Source: Euzebyella marina
Lineage (GTDB): Bacteria; Bacteroidota; Bacteroidia; Flavobacteriales; Flavobacteriaceae
DNA length: 64,000 bases
Direction of reading: 5' to 3'
Assembly: GCF_014855515.1 (NCBI RefSeq)
Contig: NZ_JACYFK010000001.1
Span: 186,001-250,000 of the forward strand
Position numbers and translations under genes: made by a program. Positions within the stretch are counted from its first letter, which is position 1. Every line of letters begins with the position of its first letter. Positions 47,201 through 56,017 of this stretch are shown here, in pieces. The notes below the pieces were generated by a model that did no database searches, was not told the DNA's origin, and worked only from the letters and a program-made list of their open reading frames with translations.

Positions 47201-47970
47201 GTATTACTTGGTTGGCCTAAATTTAAGATAACAGTTTCCTCTGTTTCCGGTGTGGTATCATCAAGAACATCTATAAAGATATTGACCTGATTCACCCCTG
47301 CAGGAAAAGATATTTGGTTCTGGGCAATATTTGGATCATTTCTCACTTCAAAATCGGTACCTCTCGTCGCAGTACCGTTGTTGAAATTATATGGTATAGT
47401 AATAGGTGCGCCTGTACCATTAGCTTTATCGAGGCGCAAAACATACTGCCCAGGGTTGGCAACCTCTGCCGCTTCGGTTTCAGAGGCGTCACCATCTAAC
47501 ATTTCTAAAGTGAAGTTACCAGTGTCATTGTCAGCAATGTTGATGGTAATCGTATTTGCATTGGTATCAATAGTTCCGAAAACAGCAGAAGTAAGCGTTA
47601 CTATTAAGGTTTCCGGCCCCTCTACCAAGTTATCGTCTACAATATCGACTGTCACTAAAGCTTGACCGCCATTGCCATTGTTTAGAGTAACAGAACCTGT
47701 CGGGCCTGTGTAATCGCTTCCATCATCTGAAGTACCTGTTAGGCTATAGTTTACAGTAGTAGGAAATATATTGGCCTCACTTCTTGATATAAGAAAACTT
47801 GCAGGATTAGCAATACCATCACTTTCAGCGGCATCTAAATCTGAAGAGGTAATAGAAACTGTTTGCCCAAAAGCCGTTTGTCCGTAACAAAACAGAAGCA
47901 ATAATAAAAATGCCTTACCAAGACCAGTAATGGCAGCGGCAAAGCGAGTTCTTTTCTTTTTCATTTTCAT
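44284..47970 (-). CDS. Large type IX-secreted surface protein with type B sorting domain (Calx-beta, TSP3, DUF11)
   Basis: The 1228-residue protein has a signal peptide (to AFGQ). Two Calx-beta domains (about 37-275) are followed by a long immunoglobulin-like region of cysteine-containing repeats with GPCGP and CVAGDDAPT motifs (about 275-740). A thrombospondin-type-3-like Ca-binding segment (about 750-850, repeated DTDGDGI) and two DUF11 domains (about 860-1120) come next. It ends with the gliding-motility-associated C-terminal sorting domain (FSPNNDGVNDDLKI to KGWIQLIR). It should be exported by the type IX system and displayed as an adhesin or gliding-type protein. ATG at 47964 is an alternative start. 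Confidence 0.95.
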   Translation of the reverse strand: MKMKKKRTRFAAAITGLGKAFLLLLLFCYGQTAFGQTVSITSSDLDAAESDGIANPASFLISRSEANIFPTTVNYSLTGTSDDGSDYTGPTGSVTLNNGNGGQALVTVDIVDDNLVEGPETLIVTLTSAVFGTIDTNANTITINIADNDTGNFTLEMLDGDASETEAAEVANPGQYVLRLDKANGTGAPITIPYNFNNGTATRGTDFEVRNDPNIAQNQISFPAGVNQVNIFIDVLDDTTPETEETVILNLGQPSNTALFSFTQVPAADRTVTITDNDCIAGDVAPTINNNPKEFCSPPNNSVNLNTFIQGNAPAGSSVRWSLQANPSTAGQLLPANPAATESGTYYAVFWANDNSCASPSSAVEVTFTEQPSAGTVTNATACNNPTNEFGPVRIDLDDLIEDEDAGSWSQTGGPDITIPNNNNLDFRGQPSGNYEFTYTTNTVGPCGPNTSVVTISVDDCDPCVAGDDAPTLNNTVPTTFCDEIDDDITLNDYAPNNGPNGTFLRWASDAADPTGSFVPQNRITNPLPGTYYGFYYDATNDCTSPLLTINLAVTASPQLQSSAGAERCGPGTLTLTATASANATILWYTQPTGGTSVGSGANFTTPNLNQSITYYVEASSNNCATERVAVEAVVSAPVFTGSPQNASSCNVTQYGNTILDLDDLFTQIPSDGEWAFVDGPSAATPNASNILDFQGFPNGNYIFSYTTTGAEAPCENQTAQVIISVSSCDTDDDNDGLLGGIEASLGTDPNNPDTDGDGILDGEEVGDDPNNPIDTDGDGIIDALDSNILDTDNDGTLDHLDPGNNNPCVPDNSVGLCDTDEDGISDGDEEVAGSDPFDACSPNINHENCDPTPIDLEIVKTLDKPDAVVGDEVMFTVSVNNLSARTARNVIVGDLLETGFAYKNHNTSIGTYNQLDGMWTIFEIPASGTATLTVTVDVIEGGPYTNVAELLQSFPDDDNEANNVAEVSLNVDLPEGIDLVMEKLARIVDSNDTLNISNNRNLSEVNPLVGQEVIFTLRVTNKSRENAVSNIQVLDTISEGFQYISHEALLGTFNLQTGLWVIPELLRNEVAELQIRVAVPTVGTFTNRAEIVRSSPLDSEGKYDNNVDEVTVNVSERTQADFGIIFNQFSPNNDGVNDDLKINRTLVNENGTQREIDILYDIKIFNRYGSVVFEGADMSGDIIWDGSREGKEVPDGTYFYVLNVALQEEVEGVETNTTKKGWIQLIR

Positions 47971-48128
47971 AAACTGTCCTTTGAATTCAATTGAAATTCA
48001 ATACACAGCACTTTAAGTAGGTTCTCGTAAAATGGGCCTCAATAATACTAAAAAAATAAAATAGGGCCGTAAATCTGGGGTTAAATAAGGGTTTGTATAG
48101 ATTAAATACAATTTATACGTAAAAAACC

Positions 48129-49016
48129 CTACTCTGCGATTTCGGCGGAACGGCTTTCTACGTCTTTGGCTATCTTTCTTACTAGACCTTGCAACACCTT
48201 CCCAGGGCCTACTTCAATAAATTGAGTGGCTCCATCTTTCACCATGTTTTCAACGCTTTGCGTCCATTTGACAGGTGCAGTCAATTGTGAAATTAGGTTT
48301 TTCTTGATTTCGGCCGCATCATTTACTGCGACGGTGGTTACATTTTGATAAACTGGGCATTTAGGTTCACTAAATTTAGTATTCTCGATTGCCGATGCCA
48401 ATTCTTCTCTTGCAGGTTCCATTAAAGGTGAATGAAAAGCACCCCCAACAGGCAATACCAAGGCTCTTCTAGCGCCGGCCTCCTTCATTTTTTCACAAGC
48501 CGATTCAATAGCCTCTACCTCACCCGAAATCACTAATTGACCTGGACAATTATAATTTGCCGCCACTACGATACCAGAAGTTTCTTCACACAACCTTTCT
48601 ACCACCTCATCATCTAACCCCAGAACCGCGGCCATTGTGCTCGGTTTCAATTCGCAGGCCTTCTGCATCGCTAAGGCTCTTTGGGAAACTAATTTTAGTC
48701 CGTCTTCAAAATTTAATGTACCATTGGCCACCAAAGCGGAAAATTCACCCAAAGAATGCCCGGCCACCATATCAGGCTTAAAATTATCGCCCAAAACTTT
48801 ACTCAAAATGACCGAGTGAAGAAAAATGGCGGGTTGGGTAACTTTGGTCTCTTTTAAATCTTCGGCAGAACCTTCAAACATTATATCGGTGATAGAGAAG
48901 CCCAATATTTCATTAGCCTTTTCAAAAAGTTCTTGTGCGATAGGGTATTTTTCGTAGAGCTCTAAACCCATACCTACAAATTGGGCCCCTTGCCCAGGAA
49001 AGATATATGCATTCAT
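48129..49016 (-). CDS. fabD: Malonyl-CoA:ACP transacylase
   Basis: The 295-residue cytoplasmic enzyme transfers malonyl groups from CoA to acyl carrier protein for fatty-acid synthesis. The GQGAQ oxyanion loop is at residues 8-12, the nucleophile S88 in GHSLGE, and the catalytic H195 in GGAFHSPLM. Length and motifs are standard. It appears to be transcribed alone. Confidence 0.97.
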   Translation of the reverse strand: MNAYIFPGQGAQFVGMGLELYEKYPIAQELFEKANEILGFSITDIMFEGSAEDLKETKVTQPAIFLHSVILSKVLGDNFKPDMVAGHSLGEFSALVANGTLNFEDGLKLVSQRALAMQKACELKPSTMAAVLGLDDEVVERLCEETSGIVVAANYNCPGQLVISGEVEAIESACEKMKEAGARRALVLPVGGAFHSPLMEPAREELASAIENTKFSEPKCPVYQNVTTVAVNDAAEIKKNLISQLTAPVKWTQSVENMVKDGATQFIEVGPGKVLQGLVRKIAKDVESRSAEIAE

Positions 49017-49122
49017 TGTGTTCGTCTTTAAGTGGGCACAAAAATAGGAAAATAGTTAGCAGTAGCATGGCGCTATCACAAAGTAATACCTTTTGAAAAA
49101 GTTTTAAGAGCCGATAGACAAT

Positions 49123-49632
49123 CTATTCTTTGAACCAACCTGAATAGGTTACATAGTTATTGGCTATCCGGTCTATCTCGCCAGAACTAAGCTCTGGGCT
49201 AATATCTTTGATCTTTTTGGCAGGCATACCAGCAAAAATACTTCCCGATGGCACATGGGTGCCTTTGGTAACTACGGCGCCAGCCGCTATAATGCTGTTA
49301 CTTTCTACAACACAATCATCCATAACAATACTACCCATACCAATAAGTACATTGTCTTGTATGGTGCAGCCATGTACTATAGCATTATGACCTATTGAAA
49401 CATTGTTACCAATTACCGTAGGTGATTTTTGATAGGTACAGTGTATTACGGCCCCGTCCTGTACATTTACTTTATCGCCCATTTTAATAAAATGCACATC
49501 GCCACGTATGACGGAATTGAACCATACGCTACATTGATTGCCCATTTCTACCTCGCCTACTATTACGGCATTTTCGGCAACAAAACAATCTTCGCCTATC
49601 TTAGGTTCTTTACCTCTTACCGATTTTATCAT
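49123..49632 (-). CDS. Gamma-carbonic-anhydrase family protein (left-handed beta-helix)
   Basis: The 169-residue protein has the hexapeptide-repeat helix of gamma-carbonic anhydrases (PaaY/YrdA/CaiE group): NSVIRGDVHFIKMG, NVQDGAVIHCTY, NNVSIGHNAIVHGC and VLIGMGSIVMDDC. The three zinc-site histidines of the family are visible in VIHC, IGHN and VHGC. Carbonic anhydrase activity is possible but often absent in this subgroup. It lies 17 bases downstream of the LytTR regulator gene and may be in the same unit. Confidence 0.93.
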   Translation of the reverse strand: MIKSVRGKEPKIGEDCFVAENAVIVGEVEMGNQCSVWFNSVIRGDVHFIKMGDKVNVQDGAVIHCTYQKSPTVIGNNVSIGHNAIVHGCTIQDNVLIGMGSIVMDDCVVESNSIIAAGAVVTKGTHVPSGSIFAGMPAKKIKDISPELSSGEIDRIANNYVTYSGWFKE

Positions 49633-49649
49633 TCTTAATTTTTTTTAGT

Positions 49650-50378
49650 TTAAAAATAGGCCAACAAATCTTTCTTCTTGGAGGCCGAGACCAGTAGCTC
49701 TTTTCCGTTTGAAATGACTACACTGCCACCTTTTCCCTTTCTGTACTTGACTATTTCATTGACATTTACCAAATAAGACTTGTGTATTCTAGCAAAGGAG
49801 TATGTCTGTAAAATATCTTCAAAATACTTTAAAGTTTTGCTCACCAATATTTTGGAACTGGACAAGTATATTTCGGTATAATTATCATCAGCCTGACAAT
49901 ATAAAATGTCGCACACGTTCAAAACCTGAAAACCGTCTTGTTGCGGAATGGTAATCTTGCCATTTAGAGACGATACCTTTGGCTGTAGAACGCCATCTTC
50001 TAACACCTTTTCTTTTTGCCTAACTTCTTGAACATATTCTACCGCTTTTATGAGCTCATCGATATTGATGGGTTTCATTAAATAATAGGCGGCATGATGG
50101 TTAATGGCATCAATAGCATAATGATCATAGGCTGTAACAAATACAGTTTCAAAGTTTCTGTCGGGAAGTTGATCTAACAGGTCAAAAGCATTGCCATACG
50201 GCATTTCTACATCTAAAAACAACAAATCTGGATTGTGGTCAGTCAATAGTTTTAAGCCCTTTTGAATGGAATCAGCTTCGCCCAGCACTGTCACCTCTGG
50301 GCAATACTTGGCAAGGTAATTTCGTAAGATTTCCCTACTGTTCAATTCATCTTCAATGATAACGGCTTTCAGATTCAT
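49650..50378 (-). CDS. LytTR-family response regulator
   Basis: The 242-residue regulator has a receiver domain (EDELNSRE pocket, phosphoacceptor D56 in FLDVEMP, Lys in YLMKPIN) and a LytTR DNA-binding domain (about 140-240, YCQADDNYTEIYL and FARIHKSYLVNV). It starts three bases after the TPR kinase stop and is its partner. Targets are unknown. Confidence 0.95.
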   Translation of the reverse strand: MNLKAVIIEDELNSREILRNYLAKYCPEVTVLGEADSIQKGLKLLTDHNPDLLFLDVEMPYGNAFDLLDQLPDRNFETVFVTAYDHYAIDAINHHAAYYLMKPINIDELIKAVEYVQEVRQKEKVLEDGVLQPKVSSLNGKITIPQQDGFQVLNVCDILYCQADDNYTEIYLSSSKILVSKTLKYFEDILQTYSFARIHKSYLVNVNEIVKYRKGKGGSVVISNGKELLVSASKKKDLLAYF

Positions 50379-50381
50379 CGG

Positions 50382-52325
50382 CTAACTTTTTCTTAGGGTA
50401 AAGACAACACAAGTTCCCGAGCCATCTGCATTCAGGTCAGAAATCTTTACGTCCAACTTATTTTTATACATATCGTTTAATATGGCGATGCGTTTCTTGA
50501 TATTACCCATTCCTTTTGATTTTTGCTTTCTCTGATTTAGGGTCTTCAACTCCGCCGATTTTTGGCGGCCAATTCCATTATCACTAATGGTCACCAAGAT
50601 CTTATCTGAGCCGACCTTTTCCAACGCTATATTCAATTGGCCTTTTTCCTTTTTATAACGAAGTCCGTGCCAAATAGCATTTTCAATATAAGGCTGTAAT
50701 AACATAGGTGGTATTTGAAACGATTCGATATCGGCCGATCCATCTATTTTGATTTCATAATCGAATTTTTCAGGAAATCGTGAGTGCTCTAATTTCACAT
50801 ATAGCTGAAGCAGCTCTAACTCTTTGGATAGGGGTATAAAATCTTCCTCAGAATTTTCAAGAACAGACCGCATCAAAGTTGAAAATTCACTCAGATACCT
50901 ATTGGCACTACGCTCATCACTCTTGGCTATATAATTGTTCACCGAATTAAGGGCGTTGAAAATAAAATGTGGGTTCATTTGTGACCTAAGAGATTTGAGG
51001 GCCAATAGATGGTTCGCCAGTTTCTGCTGTTGATTGCTTCTATAGAAAAAGAAGGTAGCCAGCCCTAAAAGCAATATCCCCAATAAAAGCGAATAAATAA
51101 CCCATTTCTGGCGCTTATTGGTCTCCTCTACCAATTGCTTTTCAGTCTTCGCCAAATCAAACTTACTTTGAGAAAGCTCACGCTCTTGCTCAAGCCCTGT
51201 AATTCTGCTTTGCTTTGCCGCTATCTCACGATTAAAGCGGGCGGCCCTGGAAATTTCTTGCTCTTTGCGAGAGTAAAGGGTATCGACCAATGCTACATAG
51301 TTTCTATACGTTTCAAAGGCCTTGGTATACTCTCCCTTGTATTCGAACACTTCCGAAAGCTTTCTGGTCGCATCCTTTCTCACCACTATGTCATCGTCAA
51401 CAGCTGCCTGTTCGATACTCTCCTGTAAATATGGAATGGCTTCGTCGTATTTGTCTTGTGCAATGTAGGCGTTGGCGATTTTATAATTGATACGCTGTGA
51501 GGTTATAGAATCGGCATTGGTCAGGCCGACTAACCTAGCAGCCTTCTTTCGCGGCAAACTGTTCAACTCTCCCAAGCTTTCTTTTCTAAGTTGAATTTCT
51601 GCCCCGTACTCATTTTTTTGATTGTAAAAATCTGCCACCTTATCCTTTTCCTGAACTGCCCGTTCTGGGGGCAACTGTTTTGATAATTCTAAAGAGCTAT
51701 CATAAAAGGCATCGGCCTCGATCAACTTATCATCTTCTGCGTAAGCATCGGCAATCTTGGAATTTAAATCTGCCAGTTTCGGAGTTATTTGATTCTGATT
51801 GGCAATCTTGATACCCTCTTGATAAAAAGCCACTGACTTTTCGATATCACCCAGCCCTCTGTATGCATCGCCCAGGTGCTCGTAGAGTGTAGTCTTTTGA
51901 TAGGGAATGAGGCCATTTATTTTTAGTAAAGGCCGTAAAATTGTCTCCGCCTCATTATACTCACCATTTAGAACCAATGCTTCCCCTAAAAGCAGTGTTG
52001 TTTTTGAAGTTTTGTTAGTTTCTAAAGATTCCCGGTAATTGGTGATTGCCAAATCATATTGCTGGTAGTATTGATATATTTCCCCTAAAAAAGATAAGGA
52101 AAGGGCCAATTCTCTTTTGTTACCGCTATCGCCAAGTTCTGAAATGGAATGAGCTATAAAATCAATACTCTTCTCAATATCGGTAGCCTTATAAAAACTA
52201 GCTGAATCTAAGTACGATTGGTGCCGAGATAACCGTTCGCCACGAGTTTGCCCGTAAGCCAAGGCCCCTGTAAATAGCAGCATTATCCATATGTAAGAAA
52301 CCCTTATCATTTGAGGAATATTCAA
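50382..52325 (-). CDS. TPR-containing LytS-type histidine kinase
   Basis: The 647-residue kinase has a signal peptide (to ALAYGQ), periplasmic tetratricopeptide repeats (about 50-350), a coiled coil (about 355-400), one membrane helix (about 405-428, VIYSLLLGILLLGLATFFF) and a His_kinase domain. H453 in QMNPHFIFN is the phosphorylated residue, and PYIENAIWHGL and DNGIGRQKS form the ATPase motifs. The TPR sensor implies detection of a protein or peptide partner rather than a small sugar. It is coupled to the LytTR gene. Confidence 0.95.
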   Translation of the reverse strand: MNIPQMIRVSYIWIMLLFTGALAYGQTRGERLSRHQSYLDSASFYKATDIEKSIDFIAHSISELGDSGNKRELALSLSFLGEIYQYYQQYDLAITNYRESLETNKTSKTTLLLGEALVLNGEYNEAETILRPLLKINGLIPYQKTTLYEHLGDAYRGLGDIEKSVAFYQEGIKIANQNQITPKLADLNSKIADAYAEDDKLIEADAFYDSSLELSKQLPPERAVQEKDKVADFYNQKNEYGAEIQLRKESLGELNSLPRKKAARLVGLTNADSITSQRINYKIANAYIAQDKYDEAIPYLQESIEQAAVDDDIVVRKDATRKLSEVFEYKGEYTKAFETYRNYVALVDTLYSRKEQEISRAARFNREIAAKQSRITGLEQERELSQSKFDLAKTEKQLVEETNKRQKWVIYSLLLGILLLGLATFFFYRSNQQQKLANHLLALKSLRSQMNPHFIFNALNSVNNYIAKSDERSANRYLSEFSTLMRSVLENSEEDFIPLSKELELLQLYVKLEHSRFPEKFDYEIKIDGSADIESFQIPPMLLQPYIENAIWHGLRYKKEKGQLNIALEKVGSDKILVTISDNGIGRQKSAELKTLNQRKQKSKGMGNIKKRIAILNDMYKNKLDVKISDLNADGSGTCVVFTLRKS

Positions 52326-52570
52326 GTAAACTTAATGCTAATAAACGACTCAAAAAAATGATGGCAGACCTCTGAGAAGCTTTACAACAACACTTTTGAT
52401 GGGTTAACGAATTAACCAGCAAGCATTACTCACTCAAAGGGCACTTTCACTCATTCCTGGTTTTTTTCGAAGAATTACCAATCTACTTTTAATCAAAAAT
52501 CAATAGCCTACAAAATCATTCTTACCGGTTACGATTTCGACTGTTATTTAAAGGAATAAAACGAAAAATT

Positions 52571-53755
52571 ATGAAAACAAAACATTTAATCATTACGGTC
52601 ACATTAAGCACCTTTGCTTTAACAGCCTATGGGTGCGATACTTCAAATAAAAAGACAAAAAGCAACGACTTGGCACTACTGCAAAAAGTAGAAGAACCAA
52701 GTAAGTCGACCGAACCTAAAAACAATACCGTAAAAATAGCTTTGCTGTTGGACACCAGTAATAGCATGGATGGGCTTATTAACCAGGCCAAGGCACAATT
52801 ATGGGATGTTGTGAATAAATTCACCCATGCCAAGTGCGGCAACGACACCCGACCTGAGCTTCAAATTGCCCTATATCAATATGGAAACGATGAGCTCTCT
52901 TACCGCGAGGGGTATGTACAGCAGGTATTGAACTTTACCAGCGACCTAGACGAAATCTCGGAAAAATTGTTTTCCCTTACGACGAATGGCGGGGAAGAAT
53001 ACTGTGGTGCCGTTATTCAGCAATCGCTCAAGCAGTTGGATTGGGGCAAGAATCCGGATAACCTAAAAATGATTTTTATTGCGGGTAACGAACCTTTTGA
53101 CCAAGGCAAGCTCAATTATAAAGACGCCACCACCAACGCCAAGGAAAAAGAAGTCATTGTAAACACCATTTTTTGTGGAGATTACCAACAAGGCATTCAA
53201 ACCAAATGGAAAGAAGGTGCCATTCTTTCAGGGGGCGATTATATGGCCATAGACCATAACGAAAAAATGGTACATATATCAACGCCCTACGACGACCTCA
53301 TTATTCAGTTGAATACTAAGCTAAACACCACCTATATTGGCTATGGTAACTTAGGCAGGTCAAAAAAGGAAAAACAACATACACAAGACATGAATGCCGA
53401 GTTGTTAGAAGAAGTAGTAGTTGTCAAAAGAGCCGTGAGTAAAAGTTCACGTCTTTACAACAATAAATCTTGGGATCTAGTAGATGCGTCCAACGAAGCA
53501 GATTTTGATATCGAAAGCGTTGAAAAAGAGCATTTACCTAATGAGCTTAAAGCAAAATCCAATAAAGAAATCGAGACTTATCTTGACCAAAAAAGAATGG
53601 AGCGAGTCGAAATACAAAAAGAAATTAATGCACTTAACCAAAAAAGGGAAGCCTACATTGCCGAAAAAACTCATGAAGAAACAGGTGAACTAGAAAATGC
53701 TCTATTTAGTGCCATAGTAAAACAGGCGGCAAAGAAAAATTATAAATGGGAGTAA
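52571..53755 (+). CDS. VWA-domain lipoprotein
   Basis: The 394-residue lipoprotein (lipobox AYGC before DTSNKK) carries a von Willebrand factor A domain (about 55-240). The metal-ion-dependent adhesion site reads LLDTSNSMDG, with further Thr in SLTTNGGEEYCG and Asp/Glu near AGNEPFDQG. The C-terminal third is a charged coiled coil (about 330-375, EIETYLDQKRMERVEIQKEI). VWA proteins bind partners through Mg. The gene stands alone, divergent from the TPR kinase and ended by a strong terminator. Function unknown. Confidence 0.92.
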   Translation: MKTKHLIITVTLSTFALTAYGCDTSNKKTKSNDLALLQKVEEPSKSTEPKNNTVKIALLLDTSNSMDGLINQAKAQLWDVVNKFTHAKCGNDTRPELQIALYQYGNDELSYREGYVQQVLNFTSDLDEISEKLFSLTTNGGEEYCGAVIQQSLKQLDWGKNPDNLKMIFIAGNEPFDQGKLNYKDATTNAKEKEVIVNTIFCGDYQQGIQTKWKEGAILSGGDYMAIDHNEKMVHISTPYDDLIIQLNTKLNTTYIGYGNLGRSKKEKQHTQDMNAELLEEVVVVKRAVSKSSRLYNNKSWDLVDASNEADFDIESVEKEHLPNELKAKSNKEIETYLDQKRMERVEIQKEINALNQKREAYIAEKTHEETGELENALFSAIVKQAAKKNYKWE

Positions 53756-53772
53756 ACGGATAAAAACACAAG

Positions 53773-53802
53773 CGTCTCGAAAACAGTTTTCGGGACGTTT
53801 TT
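53773..53802 (+). terminator. Rho-independent terminator after the VWA gene
   Basis: An 11-pair stem (CGTCTCGAAAA with TTTTCGGGACG, one G-T pair) with a CAG loop is followed by five T. It sits between two convergent genes and touches the stop of the PorP-like gene. Confidence 0.9.
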
Positions 53803-54814
53803 ATTGTGCGGCAGGGCAGTAACAGTCGTACTTTCTTTCAGATTGGCCAAAATCATAGCCTAAGGTAATCTGATGAAAACCTCCGCTATCAAACCTGATA
53901 TCGCCTGATTGATATGAATAGTTATAAGAGACCATAAAGTTTTTAATGTTGGCCCCTACGATAGGTGTAAAAAGTTGAAGTCTTTGTTCACCAAAGCCAT
54001 CACTGGTGGCAAAGGGTGTACCGTCCATACTTCTTCGGTACGAGAGTCCGCCCCAAATTCGACCAAAGTCGACATCTTTGTAAACCTTGGCGTTTAAATC
54101 TATGGTTTTCTCTTCAGTAAAATCGGTCATTTGAAATAGCACGGAAGGCTCAAACTGCCATTCCTGCTTTCCAAAGATATACCCCGCAGAAACCAAGTAT
54201 CTCCTTAAATTATCAATAACAGGAACATTGTCGTTCGCTTTACCATAACGATAGAGGTTACGTTGACTGCTTAAAAGGTTATTAATGGCAAAGTGGGCAT
54301 AAAATTCCATAATACTATAAGAAACACCCAAGTCAACATTAAAATAACTTTCGCTCAACCGAGAACCCGTTATGGCGTCATCAGGCAATACCGACTGAAA
54401 CTCCGATTCATCAAGGCTACTTTGTAAATAAGTCGGGCTCAAACCAAATGACAATTGGTTGAGATATCTCGCATCACCACCTAATTTCAAATGATGGGCA
54501 TAGGTCAACTTTAACCCCGTTTGAGCATGATAGCCATTGGCATCATTGAAGAATATGGCTCCCACTCCGCTGTTGCCTTCTCCCAATCTAAAATTGGCAT
54601 TCAAGGTCTGTAAGTTGGGGGCGTCTTCTACGCTAAACCATTGCATTCTTGCAGTTGCCCTAATCTTACCGCCTTCACTTATACCGGCCATTGACGGGTA
54701 GACTAAATAATAATTGTCTGAGAGGTAGTCGAAGTACACAGGTATTCCTTCTTGTGAATAGCTCTGATAGCTTATGATTATGGAGGCCAGAAGCCAAAAT
54801 AAACGATGTTTCAT
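53801..54814 (-). CDS. Orphan PorP/SprF family outer membrane protein
   Basis: The 337-residue protein has a signal peptide (to SYQSYSQ) and the PorP/SprF pattern: GIPVYFDYLSDNYYLVYPSMAGI at the N-terminus, barrel strands such as LNQLSFGLSPTYL, and a C-terminal HQITLGYDFGQ before a Cys pair (YDCYCPAAQ). Unlike the PorP gene at 43292, it has no adhesin gene beside it, so its secreted partner must lie elsewhere or it has a general role. Confidence 0.9.
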   Translation of the reverse strand: MKHRLFWLLASIIISYQSYSQEGIPVYFDYLSDNYYLVYPSMAGISEGGKIRATARMQWFSVEDAPNLQTLNANFRLGEGNSGVGAIFFNDANGYHAQTGLKLTYAHHLKLGGDARYLNQLSFGLSPTYLQSSLDESEFQSVLPDDAITGSRLSESYFNVDLGVSYSIMEFYAHFAINNLLSSQRNLYRYGKANDNVPVIDNLRRYLVSAGYIFGKQEWQFEPSVLFQMTDFTEEKTIDLNAKVYKDVDFGRIWGGLSYRRSMDGTPFATSDGFGEQRLQLFTPIVGANIKNFMVSYNYSYQSGDIRFDSGGFHQITLGYDFGQSERKYDCYCPAAQ

Positions 54815-55008
54815 TTAAATGGTTAAAGCGGACTGCGTTGAGAATCGACTAAATATATGGTATAACGGATGAAATGCTACAATATTATTCTACAGGAAGA
54901 TAGCTTCCGGTAAAATCGCTATTTCCAACTACATTGTAAAACTCCATTTAAAGAATGCCCGTACATCTTTACCAAGATTATGGTCATTATAAGCTCATAT
55001 TTATATCG

Positions 55009-55016
55009 TATTTTTG
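55009..55016 (+). promoter_or_regulatory. Candidate -7 promoter element of the NifU-like gene
   Basis: TATTTTTG fits TAnnTTTG exactly and ends 16 bases before the start codon at 55033. The -33 element is not evident. Confidence 0.4.
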
Positions 55017-55032
55017 CGGCAAAGATCTTGTA

Positions 55033-55938
55033 ATGAAAGAATACAATATAACGGTTGAAAAAACCAATAACCCGAAGATACTCAAGTTTGAAACGAATCA
55101 TTTGCTTACCCAAGGCAAAAATTACGAGTTCAAGAACATCGACGAGGCCAAAATATCGCCATTAGCGCAACAACTGTTTTACCTTCCTTTTATAAAGACG
55201 GTATATATATCAGGTAATTTTATTGGGCTTGAAAGGTTTGATATTGTTGAATGGGATGATGTGAAAGACGAAGTTGCACAACAATTGGTTGAGTACCTGA
55301 ATGCCGGGGAACCCATCGTTCATGAAGAACATACCAAGCAGAAGGTTGCGGTTACCGTCTATGCCGAAGTAACGCCCAACCCTTCTGTAATGAAATTCGT
55401 TGCAAATAAGCGAATAGTTCCCGGAATTTTTGAATACAAAAATATTGATGAGGCCAAAGATTCAGGTTTGGCCCAAAAGCTATTTCAGTTTCCGTTTGTA
55501 AAAGAGGTTTTCTTTGATCTCAACTATGTTTCGGTCACCAAATACGATGTTGCCGAGTGGGACGAAGTGACCATGACCGTGCGAGAATTGGTTCGTGATT
55601 ATTTAGCTGACGGAAATGAGGTCGTTTCTGAAAATGCCGTTTCAAAAACTACGGAAACTACAGGCAGTAAGGCTAACGTAGCCTCTCCTGAACTGGACGA
55701 TACCTCTCAACAGATTGTCGATATTCTTGAGGAGTATGTCAAACCGGCCGTCGCCAGTGACGGAGGTAACATATTGTTTCAATCGTACGAAAAAGACAGT
55801 AAGACTGTAAACGTCATTCTACAGGGGGCCTGTAGCGGTTGTCCTTCATCTACTTTCACCCTTAAGAACGGTATTGAGACCATGCTCAAAAACATGATGG
55901 GCGATAAGGTTAATGAGGTAGTTGCCCTAAATGGCTAA
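55033..55938 (+). CDS. NifU-like iron-sulfur scaffold protein with duplicated Nfu N-terminal domain
   Basis: The protein has 301 residues from ATG 55033; the frame extends to 54955, but that reading covers the promoter. Two tandem Nfu N-terminal domains are visible (about 1-90, NPKILKFETNHLL; about 105-195, NPSVMKFVANKRI), both with the F(K)NIDEAK and FDIVEWD/YDVAEWD landmarks. A NifU C-terminal domain (about 225-300) follows, with cluster-binding C-x2-C in GACSGCPSST. It should carry 4Fe-4S clusters to apoproteins in the cytoplasm. The repeated N domain is the notable trait. Confidence 0.95.
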   Translation: MKEYNITVEKTNNPKILKFETNHLLTQGKNYEFKNIDEAKISPLAQQLFYLPFIKTVYISGNFIGLERFDIVEWDDVKDEVAQQLVEYLNAGEPIVHEEHTKQKVAVTVYAEVTPNPSVMKFVANKRIVPGIFEYKNIDEAKDSGLAQKLFQFPFVKEVFFDLNYVSVTKYDVAEWDEVTMTVRELVRDYLADGNEVVSENAVSKTTETTGSKANVASPELDDTSQQIVDILEEYVKPAVASDGGNILFQSYEKDSKTVNVILQGACSGCPSSTFTLKNGIETMLKNMMGDKVNEVVALNG

Positions 55939-56017
55939 TGCATTCATCTTTAACGGGTTTCCATCAATTTTCGCTGCCATATTTCTTATATTAAAGAAAA
56001 TTTAAAAACAAAATATT

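Noticed and set aside
48088-48130. AT-rich inverted repeat (AGGGTTT with AAACCCT) after fabD
   Set aside because: The arms are far apart, the inner pairing is only A-T, and no T run follows in the right direction; too weak to call a terminator.
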